Shown: piece after piece, positions 8,951 to 18,458 of the stretch | How positions within the stretch are numbered: the stretch's first letter is position 1 | Layout of the letters: each line of letters begins with the position of its first letter | Assembly (NCBI GenBank): GCA_017451385.1 | Contig: JAFSPS010000009.1 | Span: forward strand, 1-64,000 | Direction: 5' to 3' | Source of the DNA: Bacteroidales bacterium | GTDB lineage: Bacteria > Bacteroidota > Bacteroidia > Bacteroidales > P3 | DNA length: 64,000 nt | Program-made: the position numbers and the translations under genes | The notes under the pieces: generated by a model | Told to the model about the DNA's origin: nothing | The model's input: only the letters and a program-made list of their open reading frames with translations | Databases searched by the model: none

Positions 8951-9324
8951 TGCATTTACCTTTTTATGTAATGATATGTGGTGACGACAGGATAGTTATA
9001 TGAAGAAATGTAATGAGAGGATAGTACAATGAAAAAGTAATAATTGTCAAGGTGCATCGCTGATACCGATTATATAGAGACTATGTATGAGGTAGTTTGT
9101 ATGATGTGAACGGTATTTAGAATGACACACTTATCTTTCTCTGAGTTACAATGGCATATACCACCACAAACGATTGATTAACTATTTACTATACAATCAC
9201 CTAAAAGAGGTCTATAATTTTTCTCTTCAACTATTCTTCAAATAACTGTTGTCCCATGCACATTATAACACATACAGCGCAGCCCTATAGCAGGTTGCGC
9301 TGCATGTTATTGGTTGCCGTACTT
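8951..9324. other. 374-bp intergenic region
   Basis: AT-rich spacer between the foldase gene (ending 9325) and the M23 gene (starting 8950), both leftward. It contains the hairpin at 9275-9302, listed separately. No gene seen. Confidence 0.7.
9275..9302 (-). terminator. Strong hairpin after the foldase gene
   Basis: CAGCGCA (9275-9281) pairs with TGCGCTG (9296-9302), extended by a G-T and two C-G pairs to 10 bp with an 8-nt loop. It lies 22 bp beyond the stop of the SurA/PpiD-type gene. There is no T-run on the minus strand, so it may protect a 3' end rather than terminate alone. Confidence 0.5.
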
Positions 9325-11430
9325 TTAGAAGAAACGGTTGCGGTGGTCGTTGATGTCAGCATTCTGACGCAGAACCATAGAGGCCATACGTGCTTTCTGC
9401 GTATATTGCTGCGAGAAGCGGTTGCGCACCACGTCACTGCTGGCGGTGCCGTTCTCTTGCTCGTTGAACACCGTAGCCACATAGACACCGCTGGCGCCCT
9501 TGACGGGGCCAAACATAGCGCCTTTCTGTGCAGCGGCGGCAGCGCCCTGCATCTTGGGTTCCATGCCGAACTTGCCAAAGAAGTAGCCGCTGAACGTGCT
9601 GTTCTCTACAGTATCAACAGCCACGCTCAGTTTGCCGGCGACAGCATCGATGTTCGTGGCACCCTGCATAGCGTCAGACGCTTTGGCCATCAGGACCTCA
9701 GCTTTCTTGTCTATACGCACCTGCTGGTCAATCATGGTGCGCACTTGGTCGAGGGTGGCATAACCTTTCTTCAGCACATCCTTGAGGGCGACAACGATAA
9801 AGTTGTTTTCCGAATCGAACACTTGGTCGGCGACAGAGCCTACGGCGGTCTTGTCGTTGAAAGCCCACTGCACGATGTCACGGCTGCCAGTATAATTGCC
9901 TACATTCTGCATCATGGCTGTCAGCTGGACGGTACGCATCTGCATGCCAGCAGCGGAAGCGGTGGCACGCATCTCATCGTAAGTGCGGTTGTTGGAAGCG
10001 AAGGAGCGAGCCTGCTCCTCTACGAGGCGCATAGTCTCATCGGAGGGCTGTATCTCGCGCGTGATAAGGGCGAGACGATATTTCTTAGCAGGAGTGGTCT
10101 TGCCCGTCACCTTGCCAACGACATAACCCATCTCGCGAGGCATTTCCATAACGAAGATGCCGTCGACAGGAGTGTTCACCACGGTCTCGTTCATGAAACC
10201 GTAGGCACCGCTGCCATCCAAAGCCCAGCCAAAGTCGGACTGCTGCGGCGTGTCGGAATACTCGCCAGCGGCAGCATCGAACTCCATGTGTCCGGCGCGA
10301 AGTTGAGCAGCAATACTGTCGGCAAGAGCCTGCGCCTCGTCGGCGGTGCGCGTGATGCCCTGGATATTGTTGTTGTAGATGGAGATAACACTGGCGCGGA
10401 TACTGTCGGGACGGTTGGCGATGTTAAGGACCTTGGCCATAACCCATTCATTGCCGATGATGCGTGGCGAGACATACTGTCCGACAGCAAGAGGTGAGAC
10501 GAGGCTATCGAGAGCCGGCTCAAGGGCAGATGTACGCACATAGGTGGAGTCGTAGCTGTGGTCGGACTCGGAGTTGACGAGATAAGGCACCTCGCTGTTG
10601 TCGGCAGCCTGAAGCGAATCCCAGACCTCCATCACCTCTTTCTCTATCTGCTGCAGGTCCTCGTCGGAAGGAGTGGCAGCAAACACCACCATATCAATAT
10701 CGCGGATTTCCTCACTGACGCGGAACTCTGCCTTATGTTTCTTATAGTATTTCTCATAGTCCTTCTCATCCACAGGAGCTTCGGCATCGGAGAGCCCACT
10801 ATAAGGGAGGGCTGCCACGAGAACATCGCGTCCCGTCTTATCCATAGCGGCAATCTGCTCTGCCATGGCAACAGGCATATAGAAACCCTGCGAGATGAGG
10901 GCTCTGTACTTTTGGAGCATACGGTCTTCGCGTACCGTGTTCTGCAAGTCTGCCCACTGCATGCGGAAGTTGGAATCAAGATTGTCGAAATTGTTGATTA
11001 TGGAACGGATGTTGTCGAGGTTGAACTGACCTGTCGTAGGGTCGGTGAAGCTCTGACGCACATAAGGGTGGATAAACGTGCCGGCAAACATATCACTCAT
11101 CTCAGCCTCGGAAACCATGAGACCCAAAGCCTCATACTCTGCGCCGAGAATAGTCTCGTCAACAATCATCTGCCACACCTGTTCGCGCAGCTGATATTCC
11201 ATGTCGGCAGGAATCTGGTCCATGCCTTGCTGGCGACGAAGCATGTCCTCCATCTCATTGAGACGATAGTTGAAATGCTGATAAGTAACTGTGGTGCCGT
11301 TGATTTCACCCATATCGCCAATACCGCGATTATTTTTGGTGAGGTCGCCAATGATGAACGCCACGATAGCAATACCCACGATGGCTACGGCCACCCACGA
11401 ATGTTTTCTAATTGTTCCTATTATTCCCAT
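9325..11430 (-). CDS. SurA/PpiD-type periplasmic peptidyl-prolyl isomerase
   Basis: A 701-residue chaperone/foldase. One N-terminal membrane anchor (about 12-28) follows 'MGIIGTIRKHSW', the typical PpiD-like opening. The SurA-N-like helical chaperone segment follows ('INGTTVTYQHFNYRLNEMEDMLRRQ' region, about 43-200). The mid-region (about 345-450) has the parvulin pattern: 'DSIAAQLRAGHMEFDAAAGEYS', 'SDFGWALDG' and a closing 'EMGYVVGKVTG'. The family assists folding of outer-membrane and secreted proteins on the periplasmic side, fitting this envelope cluster. It has a -7-like box TAACTTTG (minus, 11480-11487) 50 bp upstream of the start. Length is typical for the Bacteroidota version. Confidence 0.88.
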   Translation of the reverse strand: MGIIGTIRKHSWVAVAIVGIAIVAFIIGDLTKNNRGIGDMGEINGTTVTYQHFNYRLNEMEDMLRRQQGMDQIPADMEYQLREQVWQMIVDETILGAEYEALGLMVSEAEMSDMFAGTFIHPYVRQSFTDPTTGQFNLDNIRSIINNFDNLDSNFRMQWADLQNTVREDRMLQKYRALISQGFYMPVAMAEQIAAMDKTGRDVLVAALPYSGLSDAEAPVDEKDYEKYYKKHKAEFRVSEEIRDIDMVVFAATPSDEDLQQIEKEVMEVWDSLQAADNSEVPYLVNSESDHSYDSTYVRTSALEPALDSLVSPLAVGQYVSPRIIGNEWVMAKVLNIANRPDSIRASVISIYNNNIQGITRTADEAQALADSIAAQLRAGHMEFDAAAGEYSDTPQQSDFGWALDGSGAYGFMNETVVNTPVDGIFVMEMPREMGYVVGKVTGKTTPAKKYRLALITREIQPSDETMRLVEEQARSFASNNRTYDEMRATASAAGMQMRTVQLTAMMQNVGNYTGSRDIVQWAFNDKTAVGSVADQVFDSENNFIVVALKDVLKKGYATLDQVRTMIDQQVRIDKKAEVLMAKASDAMQGATNIDAVAGKLSVAVDTVENSTFSGYFFGKFGMEPKMQGAAAAAQKGAMFGPVKGASGVYVATVFNEQENGTASSDVVRNRFSQQYTQKARMASMVLRQNADINDHRNRFF

Positions 11431-11479
11431 TGTTGTTATTTGAGTTTGTTTGTTATGCTTTTTAATGTAATCAAGCGTG

Positions 11480-11487
11480 CAAAGTTA
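11480..11487 (-). promoter_or_regulatory. -7 box for the foldase gene
   Basis: Minus-strand TAACTTTG followed by C fits TAnnTTTGC; no matching -33 TTTG at the right distance. The transcript would start about 40 nt upstream of the ATG at 11430. Confidence 0.45.
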
Positions 11488-11612
11488 CACTTTTTTTAGG
11501 AATATCATTGTTGAGAAATGCGAATTGTGTAGTACAGGATGCGCTATAGCAAGGACACAAATCTCATAAACACCTAAACACAAACGATTTACCAATCACG
11601 TCTTCTCTATTC

Positions 11613-14534
11613 TCAATATCCGAAGATTTGCTCAAGGGTGAGCTTCTCTATGCGTCCATATTTCTTGAGAGCCTCAAAGTCAATATCGCTTTCTTTGCCG
11701 AGAAGCATATATACCTTTTTCTGACCCTTGATATACTTTTTGTTGAAATCTATCACATCCTGCATGGTCATGCTGGGGTAGGCATTGAAGTAATATTGGC
11801 TGACGGGCTTGCGAGTGTCGAAACCCATACGCTCGTAAGACAGATAGTTGAAGATAATACTACGCTTGATGGTACGCTGGGTGCGGATGCCAGATAGCAG
11901 GGCATCCTTTGCCATAGCAAAATTGGCCTCGGCAACAGGCATATTCTCAAAGAGGTCCTCGAAAGCCACCATAGCATCGGAGAGCTTGTCGTTCTGCGTG
12001 CCAATGAAAGAATTGTTGGAGAAGTAGTTGATGGGCTTGCCCGGGGTGCTGAAATAGGCGTTCGCGCTGTAGGCAAGAGAACGTTTCTCGCGCATTTCTT
12101 GGAACACTATGGCGTTCATGCTACCACCGAAGTACTCATTGTAGAGGTTGACGACTGGCGTGAGTTTGAAATCATACTTCACACTACGGTTATAGCCGCG
12201 CAGACGCACCTGCGGCGAGTCGTAGTCAACAAAATAGACCACAGGCTCTTTGACAGCCAACGGCTGGATGTTTTTGTTCTTGAGTGGAGCCTTGAACTTC
12301 TTAGGCATATAGTGACCTTTGGCGACGATGGATTTAATGCCCTCGAGCGTCTCAGGACCGTAGTAGAGCACACGGTGCTTATAGTTGAAGAGGTCGTGGA
12401 TAGCATCGGTAAGCTCTTTGGCAGTGAAAGCACGCATCTGCGCCTCAGTAAGTTGGTCGAGCGTGGGAGAATTGTCGGGACCATAGATGCCATAGTTGCA
12501 CAACGCGCTGAAGGCAGAGCCCTGATTGGTCTTGCTGTCCTGACGGCTCTTGACGATACGGTCAATCAGCGTTTTCAATGCCTCGTCGTCAGGCTGACAG
12601 TCGCTCATGAGCTCCTCCATGAGAACCATAGCCTGCTGCATATTCTCACTCAGACCGCTGATGCTGACGGTGATATTGTCGCCACCGACACTGAGCGAGT
12701 AGCTGCATGCCAGTTTGTAGAATTCCGCCTTGATTTGCTCAAGAGTATGCTTGCTGGTGCCGAGATAGCCGAAGAGGTCGGCGGCGAAGTCAATCTTCTT
12801 GTCGGCATTGCTGCCAAAATCAAAATAATAGTCGAGGTTGAACGTAGCATTCTCCACATTCTGCACATAAAGCACCTCGGCACCATTGGCGAGCTTGGAT
12901 TTCTTCATATCCTTATCGAAATTGACGAAACGCGGCTCGATAGGCGTTACGGTGCGTGCTTTGAGCTGACGGAGGTACTCGCTCTCGTTGTCGCGGCCAA
13001 CCTCGATGGGAGTGATAGCAGGCTTGGCAACCTTATAGACAGGGTCAGGGGAACCTTGCAGCTTGTTGAGGATAAAATAGTTGTTATCCTTGAACGTGCG
13101 GTTGGCAAAATCTACGATATCCTGCTTTGTGATGGTGGCGAGGACGTTGATTTCGTTGCACACATCGCCCCAATTCTGATGATTGATGAAAGCGTAGGCC
13201 ATCTGAATGGCACGGCTGCTATTGCTTTCAGCCTGCTTCATGATGGACAGCTTCTGATTGTTAATGGCTGCTTCGAGGAGGCTTTCGTCAAATTTGCCTT
13301 GTTTCACGAGGTTTATCTGGTCGAAGAGCAGCTGCTGAAGCTGTTGTAAGGTCTGCCCCTCGTTGGGACGGCCACCGAGTTCAAAAACGCCATAGTCGTT
13401 GAGACCCAGCACGCCACTGTAGGCTCCGAGGCATTTCTGAGGCTGGTTGAGGTTGACATCGATGAGACCGCTTTTGCCGTTGTTGAGCACCTTGTCCAAC
13501 AGCTCAGCGATGAGGCGGTCGCGCTCACCCACCTTGGAGGTCAGACGATAAGCGATATAGGTGTTCTCGGGGTCATTGCCCGTGATGTTCTTGACAATCG
13601 GAGAGGTGATGGGGGCCTCCTCGGGGAAGGAGAGCTGCGGCACGTTGCCCGGCTTCATGTGTCCCCAGTATTTGTCGATGATTTTGATTACCTCGTCTGG
13701 GTCGAAGTCACCCGCCATGCTGATGCATATATTGTTGGGCACGTAGTATTCGGAATAGAACTTGCGGATGTTGCGCATAGATGGATTTTTCAGGTGCTCG
13801 GCTTCGCCAATGGTGGTCTGCTGGCCGTATGGGTGATGGGGGAACATGGCGCGCAGAATCTCCTCATAGCAGCGGCGACCATCCTGCGTGAGGGTCATGT
13901 TCTTTTCCTCATAGACGGCTTCCAATTCAGTATGGAAAAGGCGCAGCACGAGATTTTCAAAACGGTCGGCCTGCAGCTCGCACCATGTCTCCACCTGATT
14001 GCTGGGGATGTTTTCCACGTACATAGTGCAGTCGTTGGAAGTGAAGGCGTTAGTGCCGGTAGAACCAATATTGGTCATCATCTTGTCATACTCGTTGGCA
14101 ATGGCAATCTTGGAGGCCTCGTAGGAGAGGCTGTCGATACGGTGGTAGATGATGGCACGGGTGAGGCTGTCGTCGAACATACGATAGACCTCGAAAAGGT
14201 CCTCTATCTGCTGAATGTAGGCCTGCTCGCGCTCCCAGTTGGTGGTGCCGAGTCGGTGTGTACCTTTGAACATCATGTGCTCGAGATAGTGAGCCAGACC
14301 TGTCGTCTCAGCGGGGTCGTTCTTGCTGCCAGCACGCACAGCGACGTATGTCTGTATGCGAGGGGCTTCCTTATAGACACTAAGGAACACTTTGAGACCG
14401 TTGTCGAGCGTGTACTCGCGCATCTGGAACGGGTCGTTGGGGTAGGTCTTGTACTGATAGGTCTTCTGCGCCATGCCTGCGGCAACAACGAGGACAGAAA
14501 ACGCGATAAAACAGCAGAGTTGTTTGAGTTTCAT
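11613..14534 (-). CDS. M16-family zinc protease (pitrilysin type)
   Basis: A 973-residue secreted or periplasmic metalloprotease. After a signal peptide (about 1-22), the inverted zinc motif HYLEH is at 82-86 (His82, Glu85, His86), with the downstream acidic ligand region 'HTELEAVYEEKNM' about 75 residues later. The full set of M16 domains is present: two N-terminal M16 units (to about 480) and an inactive-type C-terminal pair with 'GSMNAIVFQEMREKRSLAYS', the substrate-binding R/Y motif. An in-frame ATG at 14606 exists, but a -7 box TATTTTTG (minus, 14570-14577) lies between the two. The start at 14534 is therefore preferred, and it also begins a proper signal peptide. Role: degradation of peptides in the envelope. 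Confidence 0.92.
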   Translation of the reverse strand: MKLKQLCCFIAFSVLVVAAGMAQKTYQYKTYPNDPFQMREYTLDNGLKVFLSVYKEAPRIQTYVAVRAGSKNDPAETTGLAHYLEHMMFKGTHRLGTTNWEREQAYIQQIEDLFEVYRMFDDSLTRAIIYHRIDSLSYEASKIAIANEYDKMMTNIGSTGTNAFTSNDCTMYVENIPSNQVETWCELQADRFENLVLRLFHTELEAVYEEKNMTLTQDGRRCYEEILRAMFPHHPYGQQTTIGEAEHLKNPSMRNIRKFYSEYYVPNNICISMAGDFDPDEVIKIIDKYWGHMKPGNVPQLSFPEEAPITSPIVKNITGNDPENTYIAYRLTSKVGERDRLIAELLDKVLNNGKSGLIDVNLNQPQKCLGAYSGVLGLNDYGVFELGGRPNEGQTLQQLQQLLFDQINLVKQGKFDESLLEAAINNQKLSIMKQAESNSSRAIQMAYAFINHQNWGDVCNEINVLATITKQDIVDFANRTFKDNNYFILNKLQGSPDPVYKVAKPAITPIEVGRDNESEYLRQLKARTVTPIEPRFVNFDKDMKKSKLANGAEVLYVQNVENATFNLDYYFDFGSNADKKIDFAADLFGYLGTSKHTLEQIKAEFYKLACSYSLSVGGDNITVSISGLSENMQQAMVLMEELMSDCQPDDEALKTLIDRIVKSRQDSKTNQGSAFSALCNYGIYGPDNSPTLDQLTEAQMRAFTAKELTDAIHDLFNYKHRVLYYGPETLEGIKSIVAKGHYMPKKFKAPLKNKNIQPLAVKEPVVYFVDYDSPQVRLRGYNRSVKYDFKLTPVVNLYNEYFGGSMNAIVFQEMREKRSLAYSANAYFSTPGKPINYFSNNSFIGTQNDKLSDAMVAFEDLFENMPVAEANFAMAKDALLSGIRTQRTIKRSIIFNYLSYERMGFDTRKPVSQYYFNAYPSMTMQDVIDFNKKYIKGQKKVYMLLGKESDIDFEALKKYGRIEKLTLEQIFGY

Positions 14535-14569
14535 ATTTTTATAAATTATATTACACGCCAATAAGCTTA

Positions 14570-14602
14570 CAAAAATAAAAAAAAAACAGAAAACGGAGCA
14601 AT
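14570..14602 (-). promoter_or_regulatory. Promoter of the M16 gene
   Basis: Minus-strand TATTTTTG (14570-14577), with ATTG (14599-14602) 21 nt upstream as an imperfect -33 element. Transcription would begin about 30 nt before the ATG at 14534, after the alternative ATG at 14606. Confidence 0.5.
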
Positions 14603-14623
14603 ACATATTATAATAATCATTTT

Positions 14624-14654
14624 TTTGTAAGAATATAGAAATTTAGTAATTTTG
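14624..14654 (+). promoter_or_regulatory. Consensus promoter of the polyprenol glycosyltransferase gene
   Basis: TTTG (14624-14627), 19 nt, then TAATTTTG (14647-14654): an exact match to the Bacteroidota consensus. The predicted leader to the ATG at 14709 is about 48 nt. The region is divergent with the M16 promoter. Confidence 0.7.
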
Positions 14655-14708
14655 CATTTTGATTTTAGGAGGCGACGCCTCTACAACTCACCAACACCGC
14701 AAAGTAAT

Positions 14709-15434
14709 ATGTCCGATTGCTTAGTAATAACGCCCACCTATAACGAGAAGGAAAACATCGAGAGCATCATACGCACCGTCATGGCGTTGCCGAAAGGTTT
14801 CGACATGCTTATCGTGGAAGACAATTCGCCCGATGGCACCGCTGAGATAGTGAAACGGCTTATGGTTGAGTTTCCTGACCGTCTATTCATCAAGGAACGC
14901 AAAGGCAAGCTGGGGCTTGGCACAGCCTACCTCGACGGCTTCCGCTTCGGGCTGGAGCATGGCTATGACTATATGATTGAGATGGATGCCGACTTCTCGC
15001 ACAATCCGCAAGACCTGCCACGCCTTTACGAAGCTTGCGCCACAGGCAAAGGCGACGTGGTGGTGGGGTCGCGCTATGTGGATGGCAAAATCAGCGTCGT
15101 CAACTGGCCCATGGGACGCGTCATCATGTCCTACTATGCCTCGGTCTATGTAAGACTCATCACAGGCATGAAAGTCTTTGACGCCACTGCAGGCTTTGTC
15201 TGTTATAGCCGTCGCGTGCTGGAGAGCATCAAGTTCGACAAAGTGAGGTTCGTCGGCTACGCCTTCCAGATTGAGATGAAATACACAGCCACACGCCTCG
15301 GCTTCAAAATACATGAAGAGCCCATCATCTTTACCGACCGCCTTTACGGGGCTTCCAAGATGAGCATGAAGATTTTCAAAGAGGCTTTCTTCGGCGTTTT
15401 CAGCCTACGCTTCCGCAACTGGCGAAACTATTGA
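14709..15434 (+). CDS. Polyprenol monophosphomannose synthase-type glycosyltransferase (GT2)
   Basis: A 241-residue GT-A fold enzyme resembling dolichol/polyprenol-phosphate mannosyltransferase (DPM1). 'VITPTYNEKENIESII' opens the nucleotide-sugar site, 'VEDNSPDGTAEIV' follows, and the 'EMDADFSHNP' DxD-type motif (near residue 97) binds the metal and sugar nucleotide. 'GSRY' and 'DATAGFVCYSR' are family-typical. No C-terminal membrane helices, so a soluble or peripheral enzyme. It would charge a polyprenyl phosphate with a hexose for use outside the membrane; sugar and acceptor are unproven. The start at 14709 is preferred over 14652 because the latter falls upstream of or at the predicted transcription start and encodes a low-quality N-terminus. 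Confidence 0.88.
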   Translation: MSDCLVITPTYNEKENIESIIRTVMALPKGFDMLIVEDNSPDGTAEIVKRLMVEFPDRLFIKERKGKLGLGTAYLDGFRFGLEHGYDYMIEMDADFSHNPQDLPRLYEACATGKGDVVVGSRYVDGKISVVNWPMGRVIMSYYASVYVRLITGMKVFDATAGFVCYSRRVLESIKFDKVRFVGYAFQIEMKYTATRLGFKIHEEPIIFTDRLYGASKMSMKIFKEAFFGVFSLRFRNWRNY

Positions 15435-15594
15435 GAGGCTGGCGAACGGTGACTAAGAAGCGACAAAGACAGATTGACATATAGTGCTTGTTGCTGCAAG
15501 CAATGACGACTGCCCCGTCGCAAGACAATCCACCACGCCATGCCAACAAAAACATTTGCGCCATAGGTTATAAAAAAGTATCAATACAAAATAT

Positions 15595-17745
15595 ATGAAA
15601 AAATACCTAATGCTAACTGCGGCGCTCTTCGTCGCAGTTTCTGTATTCCCACAACAACAGAGGCTCCGCTCTGACCAACTGATGGACCGCAGCCTCTACC
15701 CCTCTACGCCCTATCGAAACGTGCAATGTGTCGGCAAAGGCAGCCAAGTAGCATACACACGCGGCGACACGCTATTCTTCGGAACAGTGCTCAATATGCG
15801 ACCAATAATGACACTGCAACGGCTCAATAAACTGTTCAAAGACTCTGGATTAGAGCATACCTTTGACTATATGCCTGCCATCAGCTTCATCAATGAACGC
15901 GAATTTGACATACTGCTCGCTGGCGAACGCTACCGCTACAGCATACCACGCCGCACGCTAACCAAACTCTACGACCATAGAGCCATAACCAATGCCAGCA
16001 ACGGCGATATAGCCCCAAACACCTACTACTACGCCTACACCGTAAACAACGACTTAAAAGTGGCGGTTGTCAATCAGACCAAAACATTTGAAGGCAAGGG
16101 CGATGACATCATCTACGGCCAGTCGGTGCACCGCAATGAATTTGGCATTGAAAAAGGAACCTTCTGGTCACCCAACGGCACCCGCCTGGCGTTCTACCGC
16201 TTGGACCAGAGCATGGTTACCGACTATCCGCGCGTCAACACCCACAGCCGCATAGCCACGTCCACGCCGTTCAAATATCCTATGGCTGGCATGAAAAGTC
16301 ACGAAGTGACGGTCGGCATATACGATACACGCAATGACACGACCATCTATCTGAACACACGCAACGACACCAGCGTGGCAGAACGTGAGATGTACTTGAC
16401 AAACATCTCGTGGAGCCCTGACGAGCAGACCATCTACATAGCACGCATCAACCGCGAGCAGAACCACCTATGGCTCGAATCCTACGATGCCACCTCTGGC
16501 GACCGACGAAACGTCCTCTTTGAAGAACAGGACGAACGATACGTGGAGCCACTGCACGGACTCTATTTTATTCCCCATCACGACAACGAATTTCTCTGGA
16601 TAAGCCGCCGCAATGGCTATAACCACATCTACCACTACAGCACAGACGGCACCCTGCTCGGCCAGCTGACGCAAGGCGAATACGAGGTAGAGGACATTGT
16701 AGGCTTCGACGAGAAAGGCCTCAACGTCTTCTACTACGCTAATAGAGAGAGCGCCATAGGACGACAGGCCTACAAGACCAACATAGCCAGCGGAGAGACA
16801 ACACTCCTCACCACAATCCACGGCACTCACTCTATCGCCATCAACCAGAACGGAACGATGCTGATAGACTACTATAGCAACACCGACACGCCTACAGCCA
16901 TCAACATAGTGTCTGGCACCGGACGCGTGAAAAAAGAGCTCTACACTGCCACCAATCCTCTGGACGACTACGCCATGCCTACCATCACCCTCGGCACTAT
17001 CAAAGCAGCCAATGGCGCCACCGACCTCCACTACCGCCTCATCACCCCTCCCGACCTCGACTCCTCCAAACGCTACCCCACCCTCGTTTACGTCTATGGC
17101 GGTCCCCACTCACAGCTGGTCACAGACTCATGGCTTGGCGGCGCCAACCTGTATTTTCTCTATCTGGCACAGCAGGGCTACGTGGTCTTTACCCTTGACA
17201 ACCGCGGCACCTCCAATCGCGGCATGGCCTTCGAAAGCTGCACCCACCGCCATCTGGGTCAGAACGAACTGGCAGACCAGATGGAAGGCGTGAAATACCT
17301 GCAAAGCCTCCCCTTTGTTGACAAAGAACGCATGGGCGTGGAAGGATGGAGCTTCGGCGGATTTATGACTATCACCATGAAGCTTGCTCATCCTGAAATA
17401 TTCAAGGTGGCATGCGCCGGCGGCCCCGTCATTGACTGGAAATGGTACGAAGTGATGTATGGCGAACGTTATATGGACACACCTCAGGAGAACCCCGACG
17501 GATATGCTGCCAACTCGTTGCTTGACAAAGCCGGACAACTCGAAGGCCGTCTCCTCGTGATACATGGCGCAGAAGACCCCGTGGTGATGTGGCAAAACTC
17601 ACTGGAATTTATCGATGCCTGCATACAGGCGGACAAACAGGTAGATTATTTCGTCTATCCGCACCACGAACACAACGTGATTGGCCACAACCGACTCCAC
17701 CTATACAAGAAGATGTTTGACTACTATGAGACGTTCTTGAAATAG
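15595..17745 (+). CDS. Dipeptidyl peptidase IV-type S9 serine peptidase
   Basis: A 716-residue exported peptidase. A signal peptide (about 1-19, ending near 'VSVFPQQ') precedes an eight-bladed-propeller-type DPPIV N-terminal domain (about 60-470) and a C-terminal alpha/beta-hydrolase domain. The catalytic triad reads Ser586 in 'GWSFGGF', Asp661 in 'HGAEDPV' and His693 in 'HHEHNVIGH'. 'GGPHSQLV' is the oxyanion region. DPPIV enzymes remove Xaa-Pro or Xaa-Ala dipeptides from peptides in the periplasm of asaccharolytic and gut Bacteroidota. It starts 160 bp after the glycosyltransferase with no terminator seen, and is followed after 72 bp by ribE. Confidence 0.92.
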   Translation: MKKYLMLTAALFVAVSVFPQQQRLRSDQLMDRSLYPSTPYRNVQCVGKGSQVAYTRGDTLFFGTVLNMRPIMTLQRLNKLFKDSGLEHTFDYMPAISFINEREFDILLAGERYRYSIPRRTLTKLYDHRAITNASNGDIAPNTYYYAYTVNNDLKVAVVNQTKTFEGKGDDIIYGQSVHRNEFGIEKGTFWSPNGTRLAFYRLDQSMVTDYPRVNTHSRIATSTPFKYPMAGMKSHEVTVGIYDTRNDTTIYLNTRNDTSVAEREMYLTNISWSPDEQTIYIARINREQNHLWLESYDATSGDRRNVLFEEQDERYVEPLHGLYFIPHHDNEFLWISRRNGYNHIYHYSTDGTLLGQLTQGEYEVEDIVGFDEKGLNVFYYANRESAIGRQAYKTNIASGETTLLTTIHGTHSIAINQNGTMLIDYYSNTDTPTAINIVSGTGRVKKELYTATNPLDDYAMPTITLGTIKAANGATDLHYRLITPPDLDSSKRYPTLVYVYGGPHSQLVTDSWLGGANLYFLYLAQQGYVVFTLDNRGTSNRGMAFESCTHRHLGQNELADQMEGVKYLQSLPFVDKERMGVEGWSFGGFMTITMKLAHPEIFKVACAGGPVIDWKWYEVMYGERYMDTPQENPDGYAANSLLDKAGQLEGRLLVIHGAEDPVVMWQNSLEFIDACIQADKQVDYFVYPHHEHNVIGHNRLHLYKKMFDYYETFLK

Positions 17746-17751
17746 AAATCC

Positions 17752-17815
17752 GAGTAATCTGAATAATCTGAAAATCTTATCATCTAAAAAATCTTAACAA
17801 TCTGAAAATCTCAAA
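17752..17815. repeat. Short AT-rich direct repeats before ribE
   Basis: Imperfect repeats of AATCTGAAAATCT-like words at roughly 10-13 bp spacing fill the 72-bp spacer between the S9 peptidase and ribE. No FMN-riboswitch-like structure is visible. Confidence 0.5.
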
Positions 17816-17817
17816 AA

Positions 17818-18426
17818 ATGTTCACTGGAATAGTAGAAACCACGGCACGCGTGGTAGCCATAGAGCAAGAAGGCTCCAACTTCCATTTCACACTCAGCGT
17901 CCCCTTTGTCGATGAGCTGGCTATAGACCAGAGCATGGCACACGACGGATGCTGTCTGACAATAGTGCGCATAGACTGCGAGAAAAAAGAATACGTCGTT
18001 ACGGCTATGGACGAGACGATGCAGAAGACCAACCTCGGCCATTGGCACATAGGCACCGAGGTCAACGTAGAACGCGCCATGCGTATGGATGGTCGCTTTG
18101 ACGGCCACATAGTGCAAGGGCATGTGGACCAGACAGCCCTATGCACACGCGTGGAAGACTGCAATGGCAGCTGGCGCTACTACTTTGACTACGACTACGA
18201 CGAAGAGCAGAAGAACATCACCGTACCGAAAGGAAGCATCACCGTCAACGGCGTGAGCCTGACGGTAGTCGATTCGACGAAAGGCTCCTTCTCCGTCTCC
18301 ATCATCCCCTACACCCATCAGATAACCAACTTTCACAACATAAAGGCAGGAACCGTGGTAAACATAGAGTTCGACGTCTTCGGGAAATATGTGCTACGCC
18401 TGATGGAAGCCTATACGAAAATGTGA
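17818..18426 (+). CDS. ribE: Riboflavin synthase, alpha subunit type
   Basis: A 202-residue enzyme that dismutates two 6,7-dimethyl-8-ribityllumazine molecules to riboflavin. It shows the two tandem lumazine-binding barrels: the first opens with 'MFTGIVETTARV' and carries 'AHDGCCLTIV', the second has 'GHVDQTA' and 'ITVNGVSLTVVD' (about 100-190). Length and architecture are normal. Cytoplasmic, forming a trimer in known enzymes. No other riboflavin gene is nearby. The spacing of 32 bp to the TrpB-like gene suggests readthrough. Confidence 0.95.
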   Translation: MFTGIVETTARVVAIEQEGSNFHFTLSVPFVDELAIDQSMAHDGCCLTIVRIDCEKKEYVVTAMDETMQKTNLGHWHIGTEVNVERAMRMDGRFDGHIVQGHVDQTALCTRVEDCNGSWRYYFDYDYDEEQKNITVPKGSITVNGVSLTVVDSTKGSFSVSIIPYTHQITNFHNIKAGTVVNIEFDVFGKYVLRLMEAYTKM

Positions 18427-18458
18427 TTTCCACCATATCCAAATAATAATGAAAAAAC

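Noticed and set aside
9256..10497. 413-codon plus-strand frame
   Set aside because: Antisense to the foldase gene; His-rich shadow without family features.
12099..13349. 416-codon plus-strand frame
   Set aside because: Antisense to the M16 protease gene.
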